Shown here: positions 24,550 to 32,581 of the stretch, one piece after another
How the letters are laid out: each line of letters starts with the position of its first letter
How positions within the stretch are numbered: position 1 is the stretch's first letter
Source of the DNA: Actinophytocola oryzae
Lineage (GTDB): Bacteria; Actinomycetota; Actinomycetes; Mycobacteriales; Pseudonocardiaceae
Direction: 5' to 3'
DNA: 64,000 nt
NCBI RefSeq assembly: GCF_004364325.1
Contig: NZ_SOCP01000013.1
Coordinates: 1 to 64,000 of the forward strand
Notes under the pieces: model-generated
The model's input: the letters and a program-made list of their open reading frames with translations, nothing else
What the model was told of the DNA's origin: nothing
Databases searched by the model: none
Translations under genes and position numbers: made by a program

Positions 24550-25752
24550 GTGCCTCAGGTGGTGTGGTGGGCGACGACTGCCGGGATCGCGGCCCTGTTG
24601 CTGTTCGACTACCTGGCACACGTGCGCAGGGCACACGTCCCGACGCTGCGTGAGGCGGCGCTGTGGTCGACCCTCTACGTGGGCATCGCGGTGCTGTTCG
24701 GGCTCGGTGTGCTGGTGTTCGGCGGTGCGGACACGGGCGCGGAGTACTTCGCGGGCTGGGTCACCGAGAAGGCGCTGTCGGTGGACAACCTGTTCGTGTT
24801 CCTGGTCGTCATGTCCAGCTTCCGGGTGCCGCGGGCGAACCAGCAGAAGGTGCTGCTGTTCGGCATCACGTTCTCGCTGGTCGCACGTACGGGGTTCATC
24901 CTGCTGGGCGCCGCGCTGATCGACCTGTTCGCGTGGGTCTTCTACGTCTTCGGGCTGATCCTGCTCCTCACGGCGGGCAACCTGGCCAAGCCCGCGTCCG
25001 AGGAGAACCACGACGCGGACAACGTCGTCATCCGTGCCGCGCGCAGGCTCGTGCGCACCACCGACACCTACGACGGCGACCGCCTGTTCACGGTGCGGGA
25101 CGGTGTGCGGACCATGACGCCGATGCTGCTGGTCATGGTCGCGATCGGCGGTACCGACCTGCTGTTCGCCCTCGACTCGATCCCCGCGCTCTTCGGGCTG
25201 ACCCAGGACGTGTACGTGGTGTTCACGGCGACCGCGTTCTCACTGCTCGGGTTGCGCCAGCTGTACTTCCTGCTCGACGGGCTGCTCAACCGGCTCGTGT
25301 ACCTGACCTACGGGCTGGCCGCGATCCTCGCGTTCATCGGGGTGAAGCTCATCCTCCACGCACTGCACGAGAACAACCTCCCGTTCGTCAACGACGGCGA
25401 CCCGGTCGACGTCGTCGAGATCGGCACCGGGCTGTCCCTGGCCGTGATCTTCGGCGTGCTCGTCGTGACCGTGGCCGCCTCGCTGACCAGTCGCTGGGGC
25501 CGGGCCCAGAACGTGATCTGCGCGGCGCGGCGGCACGCCCGCGAATACCTCCACGTGGACAACGACCCCGTGCACCGCGAGGAGATCTACGCGAAACTCC
25601 ACGCAGAGGAAGCCGTCCTCGGCGGGCTTCCGGAGAAGTACCGGGCCCGGATCCGCGCGCAGGAGGAACTGATGTCCCTTCTCGATCAGGCACACGCGCG
25701 CCGCGCCGAACCCGCTGTCACCCCAAAGAGTGGCGGCCGGACACTTTTGTAG
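24550..25752 (+). CDS. terC: TerC/Alx-family membrane metal (manganese) exporter
   Basis: A 400-residue polytopic protein with the TerC signature segments EKALSVDNLFVFLVV (about residues 73-87) and GGTDLLFALDSIPALFGLTQD; the intramembrane aspartates are the expected cation ligands. TerC-family proteins help export Mn2+, including metal loading of exported enzymes. GTG 24550 gives the usual N-terminus (MPQVVWWATTAG); an upstream ATG at 24487 is inside the promoter dyad. No yybP-ykoY riboswitch fold was evident by eye. A C-terminal cytosolic tail of about 70 charged residues is typical of actinobacterial members. Confidence 0.9.
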   Translation: MPQVVWWATTAGIAALLLFDYLAHVRRAHVPTLREAALWSTLYVGIAVLFGLGVLVFGGADTGAEYFAGWVTEKALSVDNLFVFLVVMSSFRVPRANQQKVLLFGITFSLVARTGFILLGAALIDLFAWVFYVFGLILLLTAGNLAKPASEENHDADNVVIRAARRLVRTTDTYDGDRLFTVRDGVRTMTPMLLVMVAIGGTDLLFALDSIPALFGLTQDVYVVFTATAFSLLGLRQLYFLLDGLLNRLVYLTYGLAAILAFIGVKLILHALHENNLPFVNDGDPVDVVEIGTGLSLAVIFGVLVVTVAASLTSRWGRAQNVICAARRHAREYLHVDNDPVHREEIYAKLHAEEAVLGGLPEKYRARIRAQEELMSLLDQAHARRAEPAVTPKSGGRTLL

Positions 25753-25856
25753 TCACTTTCCGTCGGAATTCCTAAACAAATGTCAAAAGTGGGCACGGAT
25801 TCTTGCTCCGTCGGACAGCATTGCAGACATTGAACCCATCACGAAGGAGGTGGGTC

Positions 25857-26567
25857 GTGTCCGTTCCGGTACAGGAGAGGCTGGATCTCGAGCCGATCCT
25901 CGGGCTGCGAGTTCTGCTGGTCGAGGACAATCCGGCCTTCGCGCAGGCCGTGAAACCCCAGCTCGTCCGTGCTGGGCACATTCCGACGGTCGTGACGCAC
26001 GCCGCCGACGCGCTCGCCCGTCACCACGAGGCCGACGTCGTGTTGCTGGACCTCCTGCTGCCCGACGGCCACGGACTCGACGTGCTGCGTGGCGTCCGGG
26101 TCGAGAGCACGGTCCCGGTGCTCGTGGTCACCGCGGTCGCCGGGAACCAGACCCTGGTCAGGGCACTGCGGCTGGGCGCGGACGACTACCTCGTCAAGCC
26201 GTTCGGCAAGGACGAGCTGCTCGCCCGCATCGACGCGGTCGTGCGGCGCGGCCGGATGCGCACGCTCGCACAGCCGACGAACGTCGTCGTCACGCGGGAC
26301 GTGCGGATCGACCTCGCCGAACGACGGGTGCTGGTCGGCGGTGCCGAGGTGGAGTTGACCCGCAAGGAGTTCACCGTCCTGTCCGTGCTGGCAGGCCACA
26401 TCGGCAGGCTCGTCACCCGGCAGGACCTCCTCGACATCGGCTGGGGCGACAGCGACCAGACCCGGGACCGTTCGCTCTCGGTCGTGATGACCACGTTGCG
26501 CAGGAAGCTCAACCGGCCCGGGCTGATCGTCACCCAGCACGGGCTCGGCTACAGGTTGGAGGTCTAG
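25857..26567 (+). CDS. OmpR-family response regulator
   Basis: A 236-residue regulator. The receiver domain (about 15-128) has the acidic pair ED in LLVEDNPAF, phospho-acceptor Asp65 (VVLLDLLLPD) and conserved Lys in DYLVKPFG. The winged-helix DNA-binding domain (about 140-235) has VELTRKEFTVL and the typical ending HGLGYRLEV. GTG 25857 is preceded by AAGGAGGTG, a near-perfect ribosome site at 6-base spacing. It is the first gene of a three-gene operon with a histidine kinase and a TAXI lipoprotein. Target genes are unknown; an adjacent transporter is the usual target for TctD-like regulators, but none is present. Confidence 0.93.
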   Translation: MSVPVQERLDLEPILGLRVLLVEDNPAFAQAVKPQLVRAGHIPTVVTHAADALARHHEADVVLLDLLLPDGHGLDVLRGVRVESTVPVLVVTAVAGNQTLVRALRLGADDYLVKPFGKDELLARIDAVVRRGRMRTLAQPTNVVVTRDVRIDLAERRVLVGGAEVELTRKEFTVLSVLAGHIGRLVTRQDLLDIGWGDSDQTRDRSLSVVMTTLRRKLNRPGLIVTQHGLGYRLEV

Positions 26568-26570
26568 AGA

Positions 26571-27974
26571 GTGCGCAGGAGGCTCCTGGTCGTGCTGCTG
26601 GCGTTCTCGGCGCTGGCGGTGACCGCGTTCGCGTGGCCGCTCCTGGTCAGTACGGCGGGCGAACGCACACAGGACTTCCGCATCGCCCGCACGGCCGACC
26701 TCGAGCGCATCGCGGCCATCGCGCAGCAGGGCACGCTCGACTCCACCGAGCTGGCGGCCGAGCTGAAGGCGGAGGTCGATGCCTACCACGACCTCTACGC
26801 GGACGGCGTGCTCGTGGTCGACAACACGGGCGGGACGATCGCCAGTGGGGGCCTGAGGCTCGGCGACCCCGACGTGGCCGACGCGGTCGCCAAGGCGCTG
26901 AAGAACCAGCCGGCGACGGCACCGAAGGACCTGCGGCCGTGGTCCTCCGAGCACGTGCTGTTCGCCGTTCCCATCGGCACCGACACCAGGGTGAGCGGCG
27001 CGGTGGTACTGCGGTCGTCGGTGACGGCCGCGGCGTCCGACATCGGCGCCGCGTGGCTCGTCGTGCTCGGTGCCGCGCTGGCGGCCGCGGTCGTCTGCGC
27101 ACTGCTGGCACTGTTCGTCGCCCGCTGGGTGCTGCGGCCGCTCGGCGAGCTGGCGCGGGGTGTGCTCGCCGTCGCGGCGGGCGAGGGCGCCCACGTCGGC
27201 GACCGGCTCGGCCCGCGCGAGCTGCGTGCGCTGGCGGCCTCCTTCAACGACATGGCCAGCGCTGTCACGACCGCGGCGGAACAGCAGAGCAGGCTCGTCG
27301 CGGACGCCTCCCACGAGCTGCGCAACCCGATCGCCCGGCTGCGGCTGACCGTCGACTCGCTGGTCCCCTACGTCACGCCCGCGGGCGAGGTGCCCTACGG
27401 CCGCATCGTCGCCGAGGTCGAGGAGCTGGAGTCGCTCGCGGGCGGCCTGCTCGACCTCGCCGCCGCGGACCACGGGGCCACCGAGCTGGCCGCGGGCGGC
27501 GGTTCCACCGACAGCTGCGACGCCACCGAGCTGCTGGTCGAACGCAGGGAGACGTGGCTGCCCGTCGCGGACCGGGCCGGTGTGCGACTGTCCGCGCCGG
27601 ACTCGGTGGACGCGGTGCCGCTCGCCCTCTCCGAGATCGAGCTCAAGCAGGTGCTGGACGTCGCGATCGACAACGCCATCAAGTACGCGGGCTCCGGCGC
27701 ACACGTCCGGCTCGACTGCGCGACCGGCGCGGAGGCCGGGCACGTGGCCATCACCGACGACGGACCCGGCCTGCCGGAGCCGGAGATGGCCGTGGCCACC
27801 ACCCGGTTCTGGCGGTCGCGACGCCACCACGGCGGCCCCGGCTCCGGTCTCGGGCTGGCCATCGCCGAACGGCTGGTGACCGCGCGCGGCGGCACGTTCC
27901 GCCTGCGCGCCAACCGTCCGAGAGGGCTCGTGGTCGAGCTGACCGTGCCCCTGGCCAAGGAGACGGACCCATGA
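26571..27974 (+). CDS. Membrane sensor histidine kinase
   Basis: A 467-residue kinase. TM1 (about 5-26), an extracytoplasmic sensor loop (about 27-155), TM2 (about 157-182) and HAMP lead to a HisKA domain with phospho-acceptor His248 (ADASHELRNPIARL). The HATPase domain has an N-box (DNAIKYAG) and G-boxes (DDGPGLPE, GSGLGLAI). The GTG start is three bases after the regulator stop, and its stop overlaps the TAXI lipoprotein start (ATGA). The arrangement suggests that the ligand-loaded lipoprotein touches the sensor loop; this is inference. Confidence 0.93.
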   Translation: MRRRLLVVLLAFSALAVTAFAWPLLVSTAGERTQDFRIARTADLERIAAIAQQGTLDSTELAAELKAEVDAYHDLYADGVLVVDNTGGTIASGGLRLGDPDVADAVAKALKNQPATAPKDLRPWSSEHVLFAVPIGTDTRVSGAVVLRSSVTAAASDIGAAWLVVLGAALAAAVVCALLALFVARWVLRPLGELARGVLAVAAGEGAHVGDRLGPRELRALAASFNDMASAVTTAAEQQSRLVADASHELRNPIARLRLTVDSLVPYVTPAGEVPYGRIVAEVEELESLAGGLLDLAAADHGATELAAGGGSTDSCDATELLVERRETWLPVADRAGVRLSAPDSVDAVPLALSEIELKQVLDVAIDNAIKYAGSGAHVRLDCATGAEAGHVAITDDGPGLPEPEMAVATTRFWRSRRHHGGPGSGLGLAIAERLVTARGGTFRLRANRPRGLVVELTVPLAKETDP

Positions 27975-28921
27975 CGCTGACCAGACGCACACTGTGCCAG
28001 GCGGCCGTCGCGGCGGCCGCGGCCGCGCTGACCGGTTGCGGTGCGCAGCTCTACCGGGGGCCGGACCGCGACATCACGATCGCGGGCGGCCTGCGGGGCG
28101 GCTTCTACCTCGAGGTGGCCCAGCTGCTTGCCCACGAGGTGAACGCGGCCGAGCCGGGCCTGCACTGCACGGCGGTGAGCACCAACGGGAGCAAGGACAA
28201 CCTCGAACAGATCGAGTCCGGCGAGGCGGAGATCGCCGTCTGCCAGTCCGACGTGGCGCTCGCCGCCGTCACGGGCACCGACCCGTACCGCGACGTGCAG
28301 TCCGTGGCGGGCATCGGCCGCATGTACGAGGACTACCTGCAGCTCGTGGTCCGCGCCGACAGCGGGATCGAGTCGATCACCGACCTCGCGGGCGCAAGGG
28401 TGTCGCTCGGCGCGAAGGGCTCCGGCACCGCCATGACCGGCGAGCGGCTGATGGCCGCCGCGACGGTCGCGGTGCGCGAGCGCAACGACACGCTCGAGGT
28501 CGCGGTCGACAAGGTGGCCGCGGGCGAGGTGGAGGCGTTGCTGTGGTCCGGCGGCGTGCCGACGCCGCCGATCGCCGAGCTGCACAGGGAGGTCGGCATC
28601 AGGCTGCTGCCGCTCGCCAAGGCACTGCCCGCCCTGCGGAACACCTACGACGGGGCCTACCAGTCGGTCACGATCCCGGCCACCGGCTACGGCCACTCCG
28701 GCGTCGACACCATCGGCGTGGCGAACCTGTTGGTGTGCGGGCGATCCCTGCCCACCGACATCGCGGCGGCGATCACCGCCGTGGTCGTCGGGCAGGCCGG
28801 GAGGCTGGTCCCGCCCCAGGCGGTCGGCACCCAGTTCCTGGACCGCCGCGCACTCATCAACCTGCTCGGAGTGCCCATGCACCCGGGTGCGGTCTCCGCC
28901 TACCGGCAGCTGCACGGCTAG
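27971..28921 (+). CDS. TAXI-family solute-binding lipoprotein
   Basis: A 316-residue TAXI (TRAP-associated extracytoplasmic) binding protein. The N-terminus has a lipobox LTGC (Cys23) and a twin-arginine-like LTRRTLCQA. The mature part carries IAGGLRGGFYLEVAQLLAHEVN and STNGSKDNLEQIESGEAEIAVCQSDVA. Start at 27971 overlaps the kinase stop by four bases. No TRAP permease genes (DctQM-type) are near, so a sensory role as a periplasmic-side ligand scout for the kinase is more likely than transport. The ligand is unknown; characterised family members often bind glutamate or small carboxylates. Confidence 0.9.
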   Translation: MTLTRRTLCQAAVAAAAAALTGCGAQLYRGPDRDITIAGGLRGGFYLEVAQLLAHEVNAAEPGLHCTAVSTNGSKDNLEQIESGEAEIAVCQSDVALAAVTGTDPYRDVQSVAGIGRMYEDYLQLVVRADSGIESITDLAGARVSLGAKGSGTAMTGERLMAAATVAVRERNDTLEVAVDKVAAGEVEALLWSGGVPTPPIAELHREVGIRLLPLAKALPALRNTYDGAYQSVTIPATGYGHSGVDTIGVANLLVCGRSLPTDIAAAITAVVVGQAGRLVPPQAVGTQFLDRRALINLLGVPMHPGAVSAYRQLHG

Positions 28922-28942
28922 CCGACCCCGAGGTGATCCACC

Positions 28943-29581
28943 ATGCTCCTGCTCGCCACCGCCGACGACGTCCGACGACGCGCCCGCTTCCTGTCCGACC
29001 GGCTGCGTCTCGACCGCGCCCCACGCCACATGTCGATCATGGTCATCGACGTGACCGGCTTCGGCCGCCTGGACAACCGCGCCCAGACCCGGGTCCGCGC
29101 CGCCCTCAACACCATGGTGCGCCAGGCCTTCCGCCGCGCGGGCATCCGCTGGTCCATCGCGGTCGAGAACCGCGGCGACGGGATGATCATCCTGGTGCCC
29201 GCGACCAAGTCGACGGTGCGCCTGCTCGACCCCGTGATCCCGGTGCTCGCCGCCCGCGTCCGCCGCCACAACGAGTCGGCCGAGCCCCGCATCCGGCTGC
29301 GCGTGTCACTACACGTCGGCGTCGTGGACCGCGACGCGACCGGCTGGGTGGGCAGCGACATGATCACCGCGTGCCGGCTCGTCGACAGTCCCGTGGTGCG
29401 CCGGTATCTCCAGCAACGGCCCGACGAGGACGTCGTGGTCGTGGTGACGGACGTCGTGTACTCCGGCCTCGTGACGCACCGCTACCGCCGCCTGGACCCC
29501 TCCACCTACGAGGCGATCCACGTCTCGGTGAAGGAGCTGAACACGCGAGCATGGGTGCACGTGCCCCGGCCGTACGACTAG
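28943..29581 (+). CDS. Class III nucleotidyl-cyclase-fold protein, possibly degenerate
   Basis: A 212-residue single-domain protein resembling the class III cyclase homology domain. The first metal Asp is in MVIDVTGFGRL, and the second metal Asp region is ENRGDGMIILVP. The later GWVGSDMITACRLVDS corresponds to the V-N-x-A-A-R catalytic segment but lacks the usual asparagine while keeping arginine, so activity is doubtful. ATG 28943 is 21 bases after the TAXI gene on the same strand, with a GAGGTGATCC ribosome-like site. It may be the fourth gene of the signalling operon. It is followed by the repeat block 29592-29932. Confidence 0.7.
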   Translation: MLLLATADDVRRRARFLSDRLRLDRAPRHMSIMVIDVTGFGRLDNRAQTRVRAALNTMVRQAFRRAGIRWSIAVENRGDGMIILVPATKSTVRLLDPVIPVLAARVRRHNESAEPRIRLRVSLHVGVVDRDATGWVGSDMITACRLVDSPVVRRYLQQRPDEDVVVVVTDVVYSGLVTHRYRRLDPSTYEAIHVSVKELNTRAWVHVPRPYD

Positions 29582-29591
29582 CGCCCTTGAA

Positions 29592-29621
29592 TGCACTGAA
29601 GGGAGCTTTCGTAACGTTGGG
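29592..29621. repeat. Single arm of hairpin-forming repeat
   Basis: TGCACTGAAGGGAGCTTTCG and following bases match one arm of the palindromic repeat. They can pair imperfectly (about 22 of 26 positions) with the arm at 29680-29705 across a loop of about 60 bases. Confidence 0.7.
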
Positions 29622-29644
29622 CCTGGTGCAACTACCGACACACA

Positions 29645-29750
29645 CCCAGGTGCCAGCCCGCTCAGTGGTGGCCCGGCCGAACGTTATGAAGGCGTCCTTC
29701 AGTGCGCTGAGCGTTACGAAGGCGTCCTTCAGTACGCCGGACCCGCACCG
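29645..29750. repeat. Direct repeat unit 1 (about 106 bp) carrying two palindromic-repeat arms
   Basis: It begins CCCAGGTGCCAG and ends GACCCGCACCG. It contains two same-orientation copies of the GAAGGCGTCCTTCAGT arm (29680-29705 and 29711-29735). It is nearly identical to 29828-29932. The 356-bp gap 29582-29937 holds only these repeats. Confidence 0.9.
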
Positions 29751-29827
29751 CTGAGGACGTTCGGTGGTCGCCCGCAGCGCCCTCACCCGCCCCCACCGCG
29801 ACCCGTGTTCGACGACCAACACGCACT

Positions 29828-29932
29828 CCCAGGTGCAAGCCACTCACTGGTGGCCCGGCCGAACGTTATGAAGGCGTCCTTCAGTGCGCTGAGCGTTACG
29901 AAGGCGTCCTTCAGTACGCCGGACCCGCATCG
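29828..29932. repeat. Direct repeat unit 2 (about 105 bp)
   Basis: A near-identical copy of 29645-29750 with a few substitutions, 183 bases downstream. It ends six bases before the start codon of the orphan histidine kinase, so it must contain or overlap that gene's promoter. Confidence 0.9.
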
Positions 29933-29937
29933 GTACG

Positions 29938-31416
29938 GTGGTCGCCGTGGCTGATGGCATGGGTCGGGGCCGGCTGGTCGGGTTCCGGCGGCAGGGCGTC
30001 GCCGCCTTCCTGGTCATCGCACTGCCGCTGTCTCTGGAGGTCGCCGGGCACTGGGTCGAGCTGGCCGTCGGCCTCGTCGTGGTCGGGGCGGCCGTCACAT
30101 CGTTCCCACGCTTCCCGCTCGCGCTGTTCTCACTGGCCGTGGTCGGAGTGCTGGTCCCGACCCTCGTACTCGCCCCCATCGCGACAAGCCCCGTGCGTGG
30201 CTGGCCCTTCCTCGTCGCCGCGGTGTTCGGCTATCTCGCCGCGCGGCGACTCGCCGACCAGCGGTCGGTGGTGACCGCACTCGCCGGCATCCTGCTCGCA
30301 GGCCTGCCCGTCGGCGTGCTGATCGACGTCGGCGACCGCGGCGCGTTCGGTGTGCTCTTCGGCCTCTACGACTGGTTCGTGCTGGTCCTGCTGCTGCTCC
30401 TCGCCGTCGGCCTGCCCTGGCTCGCCGGGCGGTACCGGCGCCAGCGTGCCGAACTGCTCGTCGCCGGGCTCGAGCGGGTCGCGGTCACCGAGCGGGCCCG
30501 CATCGCCAGGGACATGCACGACTCCCTCGGGCACGAGCTGGGCCTCGTCGCGTTGCGGGCCGCCGCGCTCCAGGTCGCGCCGCACCTCGACGAGCACACC
30601 CGCGCCGAGGCCGGCGAGCTGCGTGCCGGGATCGCCGCCGCCACCGAGCGCTTGCACGAGATCGTCGGCCTGCTCGGCGAGCCGGAGGGCACCGACCTCA
30701 CACCCCTGGTCGCCCGCGCGACCGCCGCCGGCCAGACTGTCGAGCTGGTCGCACCCGGCGATCCGCCCCCGCAGGTCGCCGCCGCGGTGCACCGGGTCGT
30801 GCGGGAGGGGCTCACCAACGCCGCCCGGCACGCACCCGGGACACCGGTGACCGTCCGCGTCACGACAAGCGGCGACCGGACGACCGTGACCGTCGAGAAC
30901 GCCCTGTCCGGCGTGGAAGCCCCGGGCCGCAACGGGTTCGGTATCGCCGGGCTACGTGAGCAGGTCGCCGTCCTCGGCGGCACGTTCGACGCCGGTGTCC
31001 GCGACGGTCGGTTCGTCGTCGAGGCCGGGCTGCCGCACGACACGGCGGTGGCGCCACCCGGGCGTGACCGGCCCCGCCTCTGGCGGCTCGCGCGGGCACC
31101 ACTGCTCGCCGCCGCCGTCGTCGTGGTGCTGGGCATCGGGTTGTACCTGTTCGTCGGGTCCGACAACCGGCTCGACCCGGCCGTGTACGGGAGGCTCTAC
31201 CTCGGGCAGCCGCAGGCGGACGTCGAGAGGGTGCTGCCCCGCTTCCAGATCCTCGGCGACCCCGAGCGCATGCTGCCCACGCCGAGACAAGGCGCCGACT
31301 GCAGGCAGTACTGGGCCACCGTGCAGACCGACGACCGCCTGTTCTACCGCCTGTGCTTCGCCGACCAGCGCCTCGTGGTCAAGGAGACCGTCCCGAGGAG
31401 CGCGGTGTCCCGGTGA
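29938..31416 (+). CDS. Orphan NarL-type histidine kinase with extra C-terminal TM and extracytoplasmic domain
   Basis: A 492-residue protein. About five to six N-terminal membrane spans (residues 20-165) precede a HisKA_3 segment with His194 (ERARIARDMHDSLGHELG) and a HATPase_c domain (REGLTNAARHAP, GFGIAGLREQV). After the kinase core comes one more transmembrane helix (about 386-405, LLAAAVVVVLGIGLYLFVG). It ends in a 90-residue tail with two cysteines (GADCRQYW, YRLCFAD) and an LDPAVYGRLYLGQPQADVERVLP segment reminiscent of BamE/SmpA-like folds. No response regulator follows. GTG 29938 abuts the repeat block; GTG 29947 is an alternative start. Confidence 0.85.
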   Translation: MVAVADGMGRGRLVGFRRQGVAAFLVIALPLSLEVAGHWVELAVGLVVVGAAVTSFPRFPLALFSLAVVGVLVPTLVLAPIATSPVRGWPFLVAAVFGYLAARRLADQRSVVTALAGILLAGLPVGVLIDVGDRGAFGVLFGLYDWFVLVLLLLLAVGLPWLAGRYRRQRAELLVAGLERVAVTERARIARDMHDSLGHELGLVALRAAALQVAPHLDEHTRAEAGELRAGIAAATERLHEIVGLLGEPEGTDLTPLVARATAAGQTVELVAPGDPPPQVAAAVHRVVREGLTNAARHAPGTPVTVRVTTSGDRTTVTVENALSGVEAPGRNGFGIAGLREQVAVLGGTFDAGVRDGRFVVEAGLPHDTAVAPPGRDRPRLWRLARAPLLAAAVVVVLGIGLYLFVGSDNRLDPAVYGRLYLGQPQADVERVLPRFQILGDPERMLPTPRQGADCRQYWATVQTDDRLFYRLCFADQRLVVKETVPRSAVSR

Positions 31417-31492
31417 ACCTATGACCTTCGGCCAGTGCGTCCGTTCACCCTCGACAGATGCCGGACGGACCGGCGCCGAACAGACTGGCCGC

Positions 31493-32581
31493 ATGAAGAA
31501 GAAGTGGATGTTGGCCGCCGGTCTTGCCGCGGTGGCACTGGCGGCGGGCCTCGCACCCGCGGCGGCGACAGCGCCGGTCGTGCTCGCACTGCCGGGACCG
31601 ACCGGGCCCTATCCGGTCGGCACCAGGGAGCTGCACCTCGTCGACCACGACCGGATCGATCCGTGGACGGGCCAGGCGCGGGAGCTGATGGTGTCGCTGT
31701 GGTACCCGGCAATCCCGAAGGGGCCGATCGCGCGGCAGTTCCCGCCGGGTGTGGCGGCCTTCTACGACCAGAACGCCGGTGTCCCGCCGGGCACCGCGGA
31801 CTTCGCCGCCACCCGCACCCACTCCAGGACCGGCGCCACACCGCTGCCCGGCAGGCGCCCGGTCGTGCTGTACTCACCGGGCGGTGGCCACTCCCGGTTC
31901 CTCGGCACGACACTGGTCGAGGACCTCGCGAGCCGAGGCTACGTCGTGGTCGGCATGGACCACACCCCCGTCGGCCCGGTCCAGTTCCCCGACCGCGTCG
32001 TGCTGCCCCAACCGGGCGTCGACGCCGCGCAGGTCATGCGGGAACGCGTGCGGGACACCGGCTTCGTGCTCGACGAGCTGGCCGGTGTGCCCTTCGCCGA
32101 CCTGACGCGGGTCGGGATGTTCGGTCACTCGATGGGCGGGTTCACCACCGCCGAGGCGATGATCGGCGAGACGCGGATCGACGCGGGCGCGAACCTCGAC
32201 GGCAGCATGGACCCCCGCTTCGGGCAGGCCGCCACGGTCGGCGTCACGCGACCGTTCCTGCTGATGGGCGGCGGCCTCACCAGCGGCGCGCCGCACAACC
32301 ACGCGAACAGCGACGACTGGGGTGCGTTCTGGTCGGCGTCCACCGGGTGGCGGCGCGACCTGTACCTGTCAGAGGCCGAACACCTGAGCTTCACCGACGC
32401 CCAGGTGATGCTCCCCCAGGTCGACGGCGACTTCACGGCGTCGATCGGCACCATCGACCCGCGCCGGAGCCTCGCCGCGCAGCGGAAGTACCTCGCCGCC
32501 TACTTCGACCTGTGGCTGCGGGGCAGGCCGACGACGGTGTTCGACGGTCCCGGCGACGCGGACGTCCAGATCATCCCGTGA
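31493..32581 (+). CDS. Secreted alpha/beta hydrolase, PAF-acetylhydrolase/lipase-like
   Basis: A 362-residue hydrolase with an N-terminal signal peptide (MKKKWMLAAGLAAVALAAGLAPAAA, about 1-25). The oxyanion region is VVLYSPGGGHSR, the nucleophile Ser is in MFGHSMGGFTTAE, an Asp lies in ANLDGSMDP and the His is in EAEHLSFTD. This pattern matches platelet-activating-factor acetylhydrolase/dienelactone-hydrolase-like secreted esterases of actinomycetes. The natural substrate is unknown. Its last 11 bases overlap the 3' end of the convergent LacI-family gene. Confidence 0.85.
   Translation: MKKKWMLAAGLAAVALAAGLAPAAATAPVVLALPGPTGPYPVGTRELHLVDHDRIDPWTGQARELMVSLWYPAIPKGPIARQFPPGVAAFYDQNAGVPPGTADFAATRTHSRTGATPLPGRRPVVLYSPGGGHSRFLGTTLVEDLASRGYVVVGMDHTPVGPVQFPDRVVLPQPGVDAAQVMRERVRDTGFVLDELAGVPFADLTRVGMFGHSMGGFTTAEAMIGETRIDAGANLDGSMDPRFGQAATVGVTRPFLLMGGGLTSGAPHNHANSDDWGAFWSASTGWRRDLYLSEAEHLSFTDAQVMLPQVDGDFTASIGTIDPRRSLAAQRKYLAAYFDLWLRGRPTTVFDGPGDADVQIIP

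Noticed and set aside
29364..29843. Minus-strand frame translating the palindromic repeats (KDAF-type peptides)
   Set aside because: It is antisense to the cyclase-fold gene and otherwise made only of repeat DNA. The peptide similarity between copies reflects DNA repetition, not protein conservation.
29592..29932. CRISPR-like array in the repeat block
   Set aside because: Only two long units and irregular arms are present, with no uniform spacers and no cas genes.
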